From the NCBI GenBank assembly GCA_902796555.1, contig CADBPR010000004.1:1-32861 (forward strand): DNA of 32,861 nucleotides, written 5' to 3'. Both the position numbers and the translations under genes were made by a program. Shown piece after piece: positions 22,890-30,418 of the stretch (positions are counted from its first letter, which is position 1; each line of letters starts with the position of its first letter). The notes under the pieces were generated by a model that saw only the letters and a list, made by a program, of their open reading frames with translations, was not told the origin of the DNA and searched no databases. The stretch comes from an uncultured Bacteroidia bacterium. GTDB taxonomy: Bacteria; Bacteroidota; Bacteroidia; Bacteroidales; UBA932.

Positions 22890-24818
22890 TTAAATGTTTA
22901 CGTCTTCCAATTCTTCCTCACTGCGGAGGTTGCGGGTAATGAATACCTGCCGGTCCATCGTGTTGTCACCCATGTAGAACTCCATGATGTCGGCGGGGGA
23001 TTCCTCGTCGCTGAGTTTGACCAGGTCCAGCCGCATGTTGTCCCCGATGAAGTCGACGAACTCTTCGGGGTCGATTTCGCCCAAGCCCTTGAACCGGGTG
23101 ATTTCCACGCCGGTTTTCAGTTTGGCGGCCGCCTCTTCCTTCTCTTCGATGGAATAGCAATAACAGGTCTCTTTCTTGTTGCGGACGCGGAACAGGGGCG
23201 TCTGCAGGGTGTGAACATGTCCGCGGCGGATCAGGTCCGGGTAGTACTTCATGAAGAAGGTCAGCACCAGCATGCGGATGTGCATGCCGTCGTCATCGGC
23301 ATCGGTCGCGACGATAATGTTGTTGTAGCGGAGGTCGTCCAGGTCGTTTTCGACGCCCAGGGCCGAAATCAGCAGGTTCAGCTCCTCGTTTTCGGCCACC
23401 TTGCGGCGGCTTTCCTTGTAGCAGTTGATGGGCTTTCCCCGCAGGCTGAAGACCGCCTGGTAGTTCGCGGCGCGGACCTTCGTGATGGTACCGCTGGCGG
23501 AGTCGCCCTCGGTGATGAATATACTGGACTTCTCCTTGAACTCTTCCTTGTCCTTGGCTACCTTGTCGTTGAAGTGGTAGCGGCAGTCGCGGAGCTTACG
23601 GTTGTAGACATTGGCCTTCTTGTTGCGCTCACGGGTCTTTTTCTGGATGCCCGAAATCTCTTCGCGCTCTTTCTGGGAGGCCTTGATTTTCTCCTCGATG
23701 ACCGGCACGATGTCCGTGTGCATGTGGAGATAATTGTTCAGGTGGCGGGCGATGAAATCGTTGACGAAGGTGCGGATGGTCGGACCCCGGTCGATGGCGT
23801 TGGAGCCGTCCGCATTCTTGACCTGTCGGCCGTTGTCGTCGTGCAGGAACTTCTCCCACATATAGGTGGACCCGAGCTTGGTCTTGGTCTGGCCTTCGAA
23901 ATTGGGTTCCTGAATCTGGATGCTGATGGCTCCGACCACGCCCTGCCGGCAGTCCTCCGGGGCGTAATTCTTTTTGTAGAACTCCTTGAGCGTCTTGGCG
24001 ATGGCCTCGCGGAAGGCGGCCAGGTGGGTCCCTCCGTCGCGGGTGTTCTGTCCGTTGACAAAGGAGGAGATGTTCTCGCCGTAGGAGTTGCCGTGGGTGA
24101 TGACCACTTCAATGTCGTCGTCTTCCAGGTGAATCGGCGCGTAGAGCGGGGTCTCGGAGAGGTTCTCGTTGACCAGGTCCAGCAGGCCGTTCTCGGATTT
24201 GTACGGCGTACCGTTCAGCACCAGGGTGAGGCCTTTCTTTAAATAGGAATAGTTCTTCACCATGGTTTCGACGTAGTCCATGTTGAAGGCGTATTTCCCG
24301 AACATGTCCGTATCAGGCGTGAAACGGGTGAGGGTCCCGTTCTTTTCACCGGTGCCTTCGCGCCGCCCGCTGCCGGTCAGCACGCCCTGGCTGTACTCCG
24401 CCCAGGAACTCTGCCCGTCGCGGAAAGATTCTACATAGAAAGAAGCGGAAAGGGCGTTGACGGCCTTGGTACCGACACCGTTCAGACCGACGGATTTCTT
24501 GAACGCGGCGTCGTCGAACTTGCCGCCCGTATTCAGTTTGCTGGTGGCTTTGACGACGGAATCCAGCGGAATGCCGCGGCCGAAGTCGCGGACCGTCACG
24601 GTTCCTTCTTCAATGGTAATCTGTACCTGCTTGCCGAAGCCGGCGGAATACTCATCGATGGAGTTGTCCACGATTTCTTTCAGCAGGACATAGATGCCGT
24701 CCCCGGGGTTGTCGCCATTGCCGAGGCGGCCGATGTACATGCCGGGCCGTCTGCGGATGTGCTCCACGCCTTCAAGGGTGCGGATGTTTTCGTCAGTATA
24801 ATTGGACGTCTGAGCCAT
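22890..24818 (-). CDS. parE: DNA topoisomerase IV subunit B (ParE-type)
   Basis: This 642-residue type II topoisomerase ATPase subunit has the GHKL elements KEIVDNSIDE (47-56), VRDFGRGIP (76-84) and GLNGVGTKAVNA (111-122), a transducer domain, and a TOPRIM domain with TEGDSASG (436-443; Glu437) and DADDDG (506-511). The SASG form and overall length fit ParE of Bacteroidota rather than the longer GyrB. It should decatenate chromosomes with ParC, which is not in the window. The start at 24818 has AGGAG about 12 nt upstream and a -7 box (24840-24847). It is first in a long run through the acyl-lipid genes and the DUF4493/PCMD block; whether one mRNA spans it all is untested. Confidence 0.93.
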   Translation of the reverse strand: MAQTSNYTDENIRTLEGVEHIRRRPGMYIGRLGNGDNPGDGIYVLLKEIVDNSIDEYSAGFGKQVQITIEEGTVTVRDFGRGIPLDSVVKATSKLNTGGKFDDAAFKKSVGLNGVGTKAVNALSASFYVESFRDGQSSWAEYSQGVLTGSGRREGTGEKNGTLTRFTPDTDMFGKYAFNMDYVETMVKNYSYLKKGLTLVLNGTPYKSENGLLDLVNENLSETPLYAPIHLEDDDIEVVITHGNSYGENISSFVNGQNTRDGGTHLAAFREAIAKTLKEFYKKNYAPEDCRQGVVGAISIQIQEPNFEGQTKTKLGSTYMWEKFLHDDNGRQVKNADGSNAIDRGPTIRTFVNDFIARHLNNYLHMHTDIVPVIEEKIKASQKEREEISGIQKKTRERNKKANVYNRKLRDCRYHFNDKVAKDKEEFKEKSSIFITEGDSASGTITKVRAANYQAVFSLRGKPINCYKESRRKVAENEELNLLISALGVENDLDDLRYNNIIVATDADDDGMHIRMLVLTFFMKYYPDLIRRGHVHTLQTPLFRVRNKKETCYCYSIEEKEEAAAKLKTGVEITRFKGLGEIDPEEFVDFIGDNMRLDLVKLSDEESPADIMEFYMGDNTMDRQVFITRNLRSEEELEDVNI

Positions 24819-24839
24819 ATCATTTTTCTCCTAAGTTTG

Positions 24840-24847
24840 CAAATTTA
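24840..24847 (-). promoter_or_regulatory. Promoter -7 box of parE
   Basis: The minus strand reads TAAATTTG, a full TAnnTTTG match, 21 nt before the parE start, with AGGAG between. The -33 element is weak (no TTTG at 19-21 nt). Confidence 0.5.
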
Positions 24848-24860
24848 CAAAATTTTTGAG

Positions 24861-24924
24861 TAATTTCGCATAATTTCCGCGACCGACACCGCGAAGTGGT
24901 CAAAAACGGCGGAAAGTGGCCAAA
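24861..24924. repeat. Operator-like repeats in the divergent parE/lipoprotein intergenic region
   Basis: AAGTGGTCAAA (24894-24904) and AAGTGGCCAAA (24914-24924) differ by one base and are exactly 20 bp apart, two helical turns. Just upstream TAATTTC occurs twice, 10 bp apart (24861 and 24871). The regular spacing suggests a protein-binding site. I found no clear plus-strand promoter for the lipoprotein. Confidence 0.45.
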
Positions 24925-24955
24925 TCGAAAATAGTAACGTAAAAATAACAAGACT

Positions 24956-25891
24956 ATGAAGAAATTTTTTTATGCTCTTGCCGCTGCGCTGATGGTTTTC
25001 GGCGCCGCTTCCTGCAAGAAAAACAAACAGCCTGTCCAGGATACGACGGCTCCGGCCATTACGTGGGCAGTGGAAGGTGACATGGTGGAAATCGGCAGCA
25101 AGGTGTACACCAAGATGACCATTACCGCTGAAGAAGGAATTGACATTCTGACGATTGAGACGGTGCTTCCGAGCATCATGGTCGCCACGGCGTTCAACAG
25201 CACCTATGTCGGTGTCCAGGCCAACTGGGCCACGGAGACCAAGAACGGTGTCATGGACCTCGTCAACGATACCAAGACCGCCGGTGCGTTCGGCCTGGGT
25301 GCCGTCAAGAATACCAAGGGCGTGGCCATCGACCTGAACACGGTCGTTACCACCCTGCTGAAGGGCTATCCTTCCAAGGACGGCGACGAATTCACGTTTA
25401 ATATTTACGTCAAGGACGCCGTGGGCAAAGAGGCCCGCAAGACGGTCCGCTTCCACTGGACGGCAGAGCCCGCAATCGTATGGACGGACAATGACATGGC
25501 CAAGCCGTTCTCCTTCAAGACGGCCGACGTGGCCACCGTACCCGCCCAGTTCGTGATTACCGCTCCGGCCACCATCGAGAAATTCCTGCTGACTGTTTCT
25601 TCCAACAATGAGAAAGTGAACACCTGGCTGGCCGGCAACATGGAGGTCAATGTCATCGGCGAGAAGGTTATCCTCGACCTCATCGGCAACAAGTTCGTCA
25701 AGGACTTCAACTTCGGCCAGGAAATCGGCGAGGCCCTCAAGGTCAAGGAGGCGACCCTGACACTGAACGACCTGCTCGGCAAGATTGCCAACCGTGCCAA
25801 TGCCAACACCCAGCTGACCTTCACCTTCGCCGTGACGGACGCCTTCGAGCGGACGACCGAAGCGCAGGTAGTCTATATCATCTCTGAGTAG
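24956..25891 (+). CDS. Predicted lipoprotein with two copies of the DUF4493-associated beta module
   Basis: This 311-residue protein has a lipoprotein signal peptide ending in GAASC (Cys20) followed by KKNKQ. The mature part seems to consist of two related beta-rich units, about residues 33-167 (starting PAITWAVEG) and 172-311 (starting PAIVWTDND). Each has an early strand pair, a Leu-rich middle (DLVND, DLIGN) and a late strand with D-x-x-G-like turns. The pattern matches the C-terminal module of the DUF4493 protein at 17053, so the two loci are related. No enzyme motif is visible. It is divergent from parE and convergent with the DUF1573 gene. I do not recognise a named family. Confidence 0.8.
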   Translation: MKKFFYALAAALMVFGAASCKKNKQPVQDTTAPAITWAVEGDMVEIGSKVYTKMTITAEEGIDILTIETVLPSIMVATAFNSTYVGVQANWATETKNGVMDLVNDTKTAGAFGLGAVKNTKGVAIDLNTVVTTLLKGYPSKDGDEFTFNIYVKDAVGKEARKTVRFHWTAEPAIVWTDNDMAKPFSFKTADVATVPAQFVITAPATIEKFLLTVSSNNEKVNTWLAGNMEVNVIGEKVILDLIGNKFVKDFNFGQEIGEALKVKEATLTLNDLLGKIANRANANTQLTFTFAVTDAFERTTEAQVVYIISE

Positions 25892-25910
25892 GCTCAGACC
25901 GGTATTGTAA

Positions 25911-25952
25911 AACGTGAAGGGGATGACCAAATTTGGTCATCCCCTTCACGTT
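25911..25952. terminator. Perfect 42-bp palindrome between convergent genes, probable bidirectional terminator
   Basis: The sequence from 25911 to 25952 equals its own reverse complement: 21-nt arms beginning AACGTGAAGGGGATGACC, meeting at AAATTT. It is 19 nt from the lipoprotein stop and 20 nt from the DUF1573 stop. It would form a long hairpin in RNA from either strand. The terminal T-run is short (TT), so termination strength is uncertain. Confidence 0.75.
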
Positions 25953-25972
25953 CCTATTGAAAGGATCGGCGT

Positions 25973-27061
25973 TTATTCTTTTGCGCCGGCAACAAACAGA
26001 TTGACCATCGGGCGCAGCGGGGTGTCGGTCGTGAGCGTCAGTACGATGAGAAATTCGCCTTTGGGAAGGTCTTCCGGCCGGAGGGTGGCCGTGATGCGGC
26101 CTTTGCCGCCGGCGGGCGTATCGGCAATCGGTGAAACCTGCAGGGCGGGCGCGTCCGCATCCGCTTTGTAGATATGCAGCGGGCTCTTTCCGGCATTTTT
26201 GAACGTAAAGGTGACCGGAATCTCAGCCTTTCCGCTGATGACCCCCAGGTTGACGGTGCTTTCGTCGAACATGGGCTGCGCAGCCCGGTCACGCCGTTCC
26301 TTGCTCCAGTCGGAGAAATCCTCCTTGGTGAAGGCCCAGAGGGACAGCGGCTTCTGCCGGACCCCGTTCACGACAGGCGTCAGGGAATAGATATTGCGCC
26401 CCCAGCGCTGGCGGGAAGAGCTGACGGTATAGGATACGGAGGCGGTTTCCCCGGCCGGTATTTCGACCGATTCGGGGCGCAGCGTCAGCCCGTCGGATAT
26501 GTCCGTAAAACGGACGATGATGGCTTTTCTACCGATGTTGGCCATCGTAATGAGGTCGCTCCGTTCGCTGCCCTGGGTCATGTTGCCGGCTGCGATTTCC
26601 TGCTCCTTGAGGCCCAGGTTGCCCAGGTGGACAGGATACATTTCCGACAGGGGAACCTTCTTGCTCCGGGCCGTTCCGCGCAGGCGCAGGATAACCGGCT
26701 TGCGCACGTCCGAAAGATAGACCGTCAGGGTTTTGGAAAAGGGGTAGGGGCCTTCATCGTTGGTGTAGCTGGCACTGATTTTTCCGGAGGCGCCCGGCGC
26801 GATTTCCTCCCGGGTCCATTCCACATCCGTACAGCCGCAGGACTTGGCGACATTGTAAATGACCACAGGTGTGTCGGAAATGTTCTTGACCGTGAAGGTG
26901 CATTTGAGCGGGCCGCTGCCCGTCAGCACATCCCCGAAATCATGGGTGGTCTTGTCCAGTTCCACCCGTCCGTCAATGGTTACGCCGGTGCCGGTGCTGC
27001 GGGTCTGGGCAGAAACCGTCAGCGCGGCAAACAAGGCGATGAGCGTAAAAAAATGTTTCAT
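25973..27061 (-). CDS. DUF1573 domain secreted protein
   Basis: This 362-residue protein has a signal peptide (MKHFFTLIALFAALTVSAQ) and a DUF1573 domain near the N-terminus: HDFGDV, then CTFTVKNISDTPVVIYNVAKSCGCTDVEW. The domain has an immunoglobulin-like fold and a conserved SCGC. A second similar unit appears near the C-terminus (VNLGVISGKAEIPVTFTFKNAGKSPLHIYKADAD, about residues 270-305), so the protein may hold two or three such folds. Function is unknown in the family; periplasmic location is expected. It is monocistronic, with the palindrome after its stop and the ferredoxin gene divergent upstream. Confidence 0.9.
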   Translation of the reverse strand: MKHFFTLIALFAALTVSAQTRSTGTGVTIDGRVELDKTTHDFGDVLTGSGPLKCTFTVKNISDTPVVIYNVAKSCGCTDVEWTREEIAPGASGKISASYTNDEGPYPFSKTLTVYLSDVRKPVILRLRGTARSKKVPLSEMYPVHLGNLGLKEQEIAAGNMTQGSERSDLITMANIGRKAIIVRFTDISDGLTLRPESVEIPAGETASVSYTVSSSRQRWGRNIYSLTPVVNGVRQKPLSLWAFTKEDFSDWSKERRDRAAQPMFDESTVNLGVISGKAEIPVTFTFKNAGKSPLHIYKADADAPALQVSPIADTPAGGKGRITATLRPEDLPKGEFLIVLTLTTDTPLRPMVNLFVAGAKE

Positions 27062-27078
27062 AACAATATTTCCTTTTG

Positions 27079-27086
27079 CAAATATC
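27079..27086 (-). promoter_or_regulatory. Possible -7 box of the DUF1573 gene
   Basis: The minus strand reads GATATTTG, one mismatch to TAnnTTTG, 17 nt before the start codon. It lies next to the divergent ferredoxin promoter. Weak on its own. Confidence 0.35.
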
Positions 27087-27095
27087 CGACCTTTT

Positions 27096-27127
27096 TTTGA
27101 ATTTCTGCAAGAAAAATCTTAGATTTG
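27096..27127 (+). promoter_or_regulatory. Ferredoxin promoter
   Basis: TTTG (27096-27099), a 20-nt spacer and TAGATTTG (27120-27127) match both Bacteroidota promoter elements exactly with the expected spacing. Transcription should begin near 27131, leaving a leader of about 65 nt. Confidence 0.85.
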
Positions 27128-27139
27128 CACAGTTTTCGG

Positions 27140-27157
27140 ATGCTGCCCAGGCGGCAT
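27140..27157 (+). promoter_or_regulatory. Small stem-loop in the ferredoxin mRNA leader
   Basis: ATGCTGC (27140-27146) pairs with GCGGCAT (27151-27157), with one G-T pair and a CCAG loop, about 10 nt from the predicted 5' end. It may stabilise the mRNA; no known riboswitch is recognised. Confidence 0.4.
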
Positions 27158-27196
27158 GTTACGGAAGAATTCACTAACAATTTAAAGGATAAGTAA

Positions 27197-27370
27197 ATGG
27201 CTCACAAAATTGCAGAGGATGTATGTGTTGCATGCGGCACCTGCATCGGAGAATGCCCTGTCGGCGCGATCAGCGAGGGCGACGTGTACAAGATTGACCC
27301 CAACGTTTGCATTGACTGCGGTACCTGCGCAGGCGTATGCCCCACCGGTGCCATCGCTCCTGAGGAGTAG
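27197..27370 (+). CDS. 2[4Fe-4S] ferredoxin (57 residues)
   Basis: This small cytoplasmic electron carrier has two clostridial-type cluster motifs: CVACGTCIGECP (Cys10, 13, 16, 20) and CIDCGTCAGVCP (Cys38, 41, 44, 48). Both are CxxCxxCxxxCP, each enough for one [4Fe-4S] cluster. The total length of 57 residues is typical of this class. The start MAHKIAEDV at 27197 is preceded by AAAGGAT but no strong Shine-Dalgarno. It has its own perfect promoter and ends in a bidirectional terminator, so it is monocistronic and probably highly expressed. A natural partner is pyruvate:ferredoxin oxidoreductase, whose gene ends at the right edge of the window, though the two are not in one operon. Confidence 0.97.
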   Translation: MAHKIAEDVCVACGTCIGECPVGAISEGDVYKIDPNVCIDCGTCAGVCPTGAIAPEE

Positions 27371-27392
27371 TCTTGCAACCCTCCATCCATGA

Positions 27393-27424
27393 AAAATGTC
27401 CGACCTGCAAAGGCCGGACATTTT
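27393..27424. terminator. Bidirectional terminator between ferredoxin and the M16 peptidase
   Basis: AAAATGTCCG (27393-27402) pairs perfectly with CGGACATTTT (27415-27424). Inside, CCT/AGG closes a GCAA tetraloop. A-runs and T-runs flank both sides, so it can stop transcription from both convergent genes. Confidence 0.88.
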
Positions 27425-27442
27425 CTGTATCAGGACGTTGCC

Positions 27443-30250
27443 TTATTCGGCACGCATCACGACCTCGACGTAGTTGCCGGCGCCGAGCAGGCTTTGCAGC
27501 ACCTGCTTGATATCGGCGGGGGTGAGGGCCTTGATGGCTTTCTCGCGTTCGGCGTTGGCGTCCTCGCCGTAGTCATTGTACTGACGGAGGATACCGGCCC
27601 AGTAACGGTTGGTGATACGCTGCTCGGGGATGTTCTTGAGCAGGTTCTTCACGGCCATGTCGAACTCTTCGGCGGTCGGTCCCTGCTCGGCAAAGGCCTT
27701 CAGACCATCCGTAGCCAGGGTCCGGAGTTTGTCAGCGGACTCGGGGTTCGTGTCGAAAATCACCTGGAGGGTCGCGAAGCCCTTCGGAATGCGGTTGAGG
27801 GAGACGTTGCTGTGTGCACCGTACGTGCCGCCTTCTTCTTCCCGCAGGGACGTGACATAACGCATGTCCAGGATATAGCTGGCGGCATCGAGGGCTGCAT
27901 CATTGGTATAGCTGAACTTCATCGGGGCGGAGTAGACCTGGGCGACGGTGACCTTGGCGGCCTCCATCGGGACCTTGAAGTCTACGGTACGCTTGCCGGG
28001 CAGGATTTCGTCGTTGTTGTCCACCCACTTGCCGGCCTTGCCCTTCGGCAGGGAGCCGATATACTTCTCGACCAGGGGCTTGATGCCTTCGGGCGTAAAG
28101 TCACCGGTGATGATGACGGTCAGACCGCCGGCATCCTTGAAGAGCTGCTTGCGGTAGACGCGCTCCAGGGTCTTGAGGTTGGCCTCCTTGAGGGTCTGCT
28201 CGCTGATCATGCTGTGACGCGGGTTGTCTTTGCCGTACAGGGTCTCGACGGCGCGCTGGCTGAACTTGTAGTTCGGCTGGTTGATATAGTTGGGAATCAG
28301 GGACTTGAGCATTTCCATGCCTTTGTCGTATTCCTTCTGGTCGAAGCGCGGGTCCGTGAATTCGAGATAGAGGAGCTGGAACGCGGTCTCGATATCCTTG
28401 ACGGTCGACTGGGCGTAGGCGCCGTGACGCATGCCGTCGATGAACGGCTGTGCGTAGACCTGCTTGCCGGCGAGCATTTTGCTGACCTGGGTGCCGGTGA
28501 AGGAGGATACGCCGCTGTTCTGCTGGAACACGCCGATGACGCTGTCATCAAAGCTGGAGAGGTCTTTCTCCGCGATGACGGACATACCGCCGTTCTTATA
28601 AGCATCGATGGCGATGCGGTCTTTCTCGAAGTCGCTCGGATAGAGAATCACCTTGACGCCGTTGTTGAGGGTCCATTCAGTGCTGCCGTAGATGCCGGCC
28701 TTGCTCTTCTTGACCTTGCCGCCCTTCAGGCTGGCGGGGTCCAGGAAGGACTCGGGAAGGTCTTCGCCTTCAGCCGCTTTGATGTCGGAAGCCTGCACCT
28801 CGGCGATGGCTTTGCGGAAGTCGTCTTCCGTGGGATGCTTCAGCCCTTCTTTGGCAGGGGCCTGGTAGATGACCACCATGTTGTCGGGGGTAATCACCTG
28901 CTGGGCGACCTGGTTGATAACCTGGGTGTTCAGCATCGGGAGAATGCTCTGGGCGAGCTGGAGTTCGAGAGCCGGTCCGGGAACGGCCTGGTTCTGGAAG
29001 AAGTTGTAAATCAGTTCATGAACCAGTTCGGGGCTCTTGCGGGTGTCGGCCTCGTTGGCGTTCTTCTCGAACTGGGAGAGGAGTTCGGACTTGGCACGCT
29101 CGACTTCGGCGTCGGTGAATCCGTACTTCTGCAGACGGAGGCATTCGGTATAATAGCCCTTGAACGCGTTGATGGCGTCTCCCTCACGGGCGGAAACACC
29201 GCCGTAGACCGCTTCGAGGGTCTCGCAGAGTTCCGTTATATAGAAATAACCGTTCAGGAAAGGAGCCTTCGGGTCGGCGGCGATGTCTTCCAGACGTTCG
29301 CCCATGATGTTCATGATGATGGATTTCAGCATGTTCGTCATGAAGCCGGGCACGGTGTTGTTCATTTCCACCGGCATCGGTTCGCTCTTCCACAGAACGT
29401 TGACGGAAGTACCGTTGGCTTCAGGATCGGTGATGATGCCGATGATGGGGTCCGTATTGTCCGGGATGGTGATGACGTCCTTCGGTTTGGGATTCACCGG
29501 GGCGGGGATGTCGGCGAAGATTTCCTTGATACGCTTCTCGGTATAGTCCACGTCGATGTCACCGACGACAATCAGGGCCTGCAGGTCGGGACGGCACCAG
29601 GTCTCGTAGAAATTGACGAGGCTTTCCGGCTTGAAGGTCTTCAGCTGCTCTTCCGTACCGATGACGGAGGTCGTAGCGTATTTGGTGTCACCGTAGATAT
29701 ATTTGCCTGCGGCTTCGCGCATTCTCCACTGGGCGCTGTTGCGGGTCCGTTTCTCTTCCAGAATCACACCGCGCTCCTTGTCGATTTCGGCAGGGTCGTT
29801 GGTGACGAAGTGGGAGTAGTCGTGCATGATGAGGATACAGGTATCCACGACGGTGGGACGTACCAGCGGAATGTTGTTGAGCATGTAGATGGTCTGTTCG
29901 ACACCGGTGGAGGCATTGACGTTGCCGCCGAAGGAGGCGCCGATGCTCTGCAGCCAGTTCAGGATGCCCTTGTCGGGGAAGTTCTTCGTTCCGTTGAAGC
30001 ACATGTGCTCAAGGAAGTGGGCGAGACCGTCCTGGTCGGGCGCTTCCTGGATGGCACCCACATGGGTGGCCAGATAGAATTCCGCCCGGCCTTCCGGCTG
30101 ATTGTTGTGGCGGATGTAGTAGGTCATTCCGTTGTCGAGGGTACCTTTGCGGACGGCCTCATCCAGCGGAAGTTGCTGCATGGCCTGCTGGGCGAACAGC
30201 GCACCGGCGGTGAGCAGCACGGCAGCAAGCGACAGAATCATTTTTTTCAT
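27443..30250 (-). CDS. M16-family zinc metallopeptidase (pitrilysin/insulinase type), secreted
   Basis: This 935-residue periplasmic protein has a signal peptide (MKKMILSLAAVLLTAGALFAQ). The inverted zinc motif HxxEH is HFLEH at 78-82, in ATHVGAIQEAPDQDGLAHFLEH. A third ligand Glu is expected in VILEEKR about 75 residues later. The length fits the two-half pitrilysin architecture: an active N-terminal half and a C-terminal half with M16-like fold but no HxxEH. Members degrade peptides or process proteins. The frame opens 35 codons earlier, but the signal peptide marks the ATG at 30250. A TATATTTG promoter box lies 31 nt before it. It is divergent from lysR and convergent with the ferredoxin gene. 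Confidence 0.94.
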   Translation of the reverse strand: MKKMILSLAAVLLTAGALFAQQAMQQLPLDEAVRKGTLDNGMTYYIRHNNQPEGRAEFYLATHVGAIQEAPDQDGLAHFLEHMCFNGTKNFPDKGILNWLQSIGASFGGNVNASTGVEQTIYMLNNIPLVRPTVVDTCILIMHDYSHFVTNDPAEIDKERGVILEEKRTRNSAQWRMREAAGKYIYGDTKYATTSVIGTEEQLKTFKPESLVNFYETWCRPDLQALIVVGDIDVDYTEKRIKEIFADIPAPVNPKPKDVITIPDNTDPIIGIITDPEANGTSVNVLWKSEPMPVEMNNTVPGFMTNMLKSIIMNIMGERLEDIAADPKAPFLNGYFYITELCETLEAVYGGVSAREGDAINAFKGYYTECLRLQKYGFTDAEVERAKSELLSQFEKNANEADTRKSPELVHELIYNFFQNQAVPGPALELQLAQSILPMLNTQVINQVAQQVITPDNMVVIYQAPAKEGLKHPTEDDFRKAIAEVQASDIKAAEGEDLPESFLDPASLKGGKVKKSKAGIYGSTEWTLNNGVKVILYPSDFEKDRIAIDAYKNGGMSVIAEKDLSSFDDSVIGVFQQNSGVSSFTGTQVSKMLAGKQVYAQPFIDGMRHGAYAQSTVKDIETAFQLLYLEFTDPRFDQKEYDKGMEMLKSLIPNYINQPNYKFSQRAVETLYGKDNPRHSMISEQTLKEANLKTLERVYRKQLFKDAGGLTVIITGDFTPEGIKPLVEKYIGSLPKGKAGKWVDNNDEILPGKRTVDFKVPMEAAKVTVAQVYSAPMKFSYTNDAALDAASYILDMRYVTSLREEEGGTYGAHSNVSLNRIPKGFATLQVIFDTNPESADKLRTLATDGLKAFAEQGPTAEEFDMAVKNLLKNIPEQRITNRYWAGILRQYNDYGEDANAEREKAIKALTPADIKQVLQSLLGAGNYVEVVMRAE

Positions 30251-30281
30251 ATACGTAATGGTTTTGAGTTGTTTGTTTCTG

Positions 30282-30289
30282 CAAATATA
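30282..30289 (-). promoter_or_regulatory. Promoter -7 box of the M16 peptidase gene
   Basis: The minus strand reads TATATTTG, a full TAnnTTTG match, 31 nt before the start codon. A TTG triplet lies at about -33 with an 18-nt spacer. No leader structure is evident. Confidence 0.6.
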
Positions 30290-30405
30290 AAAATAATTAT
30301 TGAAAAACAATAAAAATTTATCAAAATCCAGGTTTCTCACCCCATAGCTATTCACAAATTTAACGCCATTTCTTTTTATCTACAAGTTTTTTCGCGGAAT
30401 TTCAC

Positions 30406-30413
30406 TAACTTTG
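30406..30413 (+). promoter_or_regulatory. Promoter -7 box of lysR, predicting a leaderless mRNA
   Basis: TAACTTTG matches TAnnTTTG and ends 5 nt before the lysR ATG at 30419. At normal spacing the transcript would begin at or within 1-2 nt of the start codon. No exact TTTG lies at -33. Confidence 0.55.
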
Positions 30414-30418
30414 CGATT

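Noticed and set aside
24845..25930. Minus-strand frame of 361 codons opposite the lipoprotein at 24956
   Set aside because: The plus-strand gene has a clear lipoprotein signal and modules seen elsewhere in the window; the opposite frame has none.
27389..30313. Open frame of 974 codons antisense to the M16 peptidase
   Set aside because: The minus strand encodes a full M16 peptidase with signal peptide and HFLEH. The antisense product shows no domain and is a codon-usage shadow.
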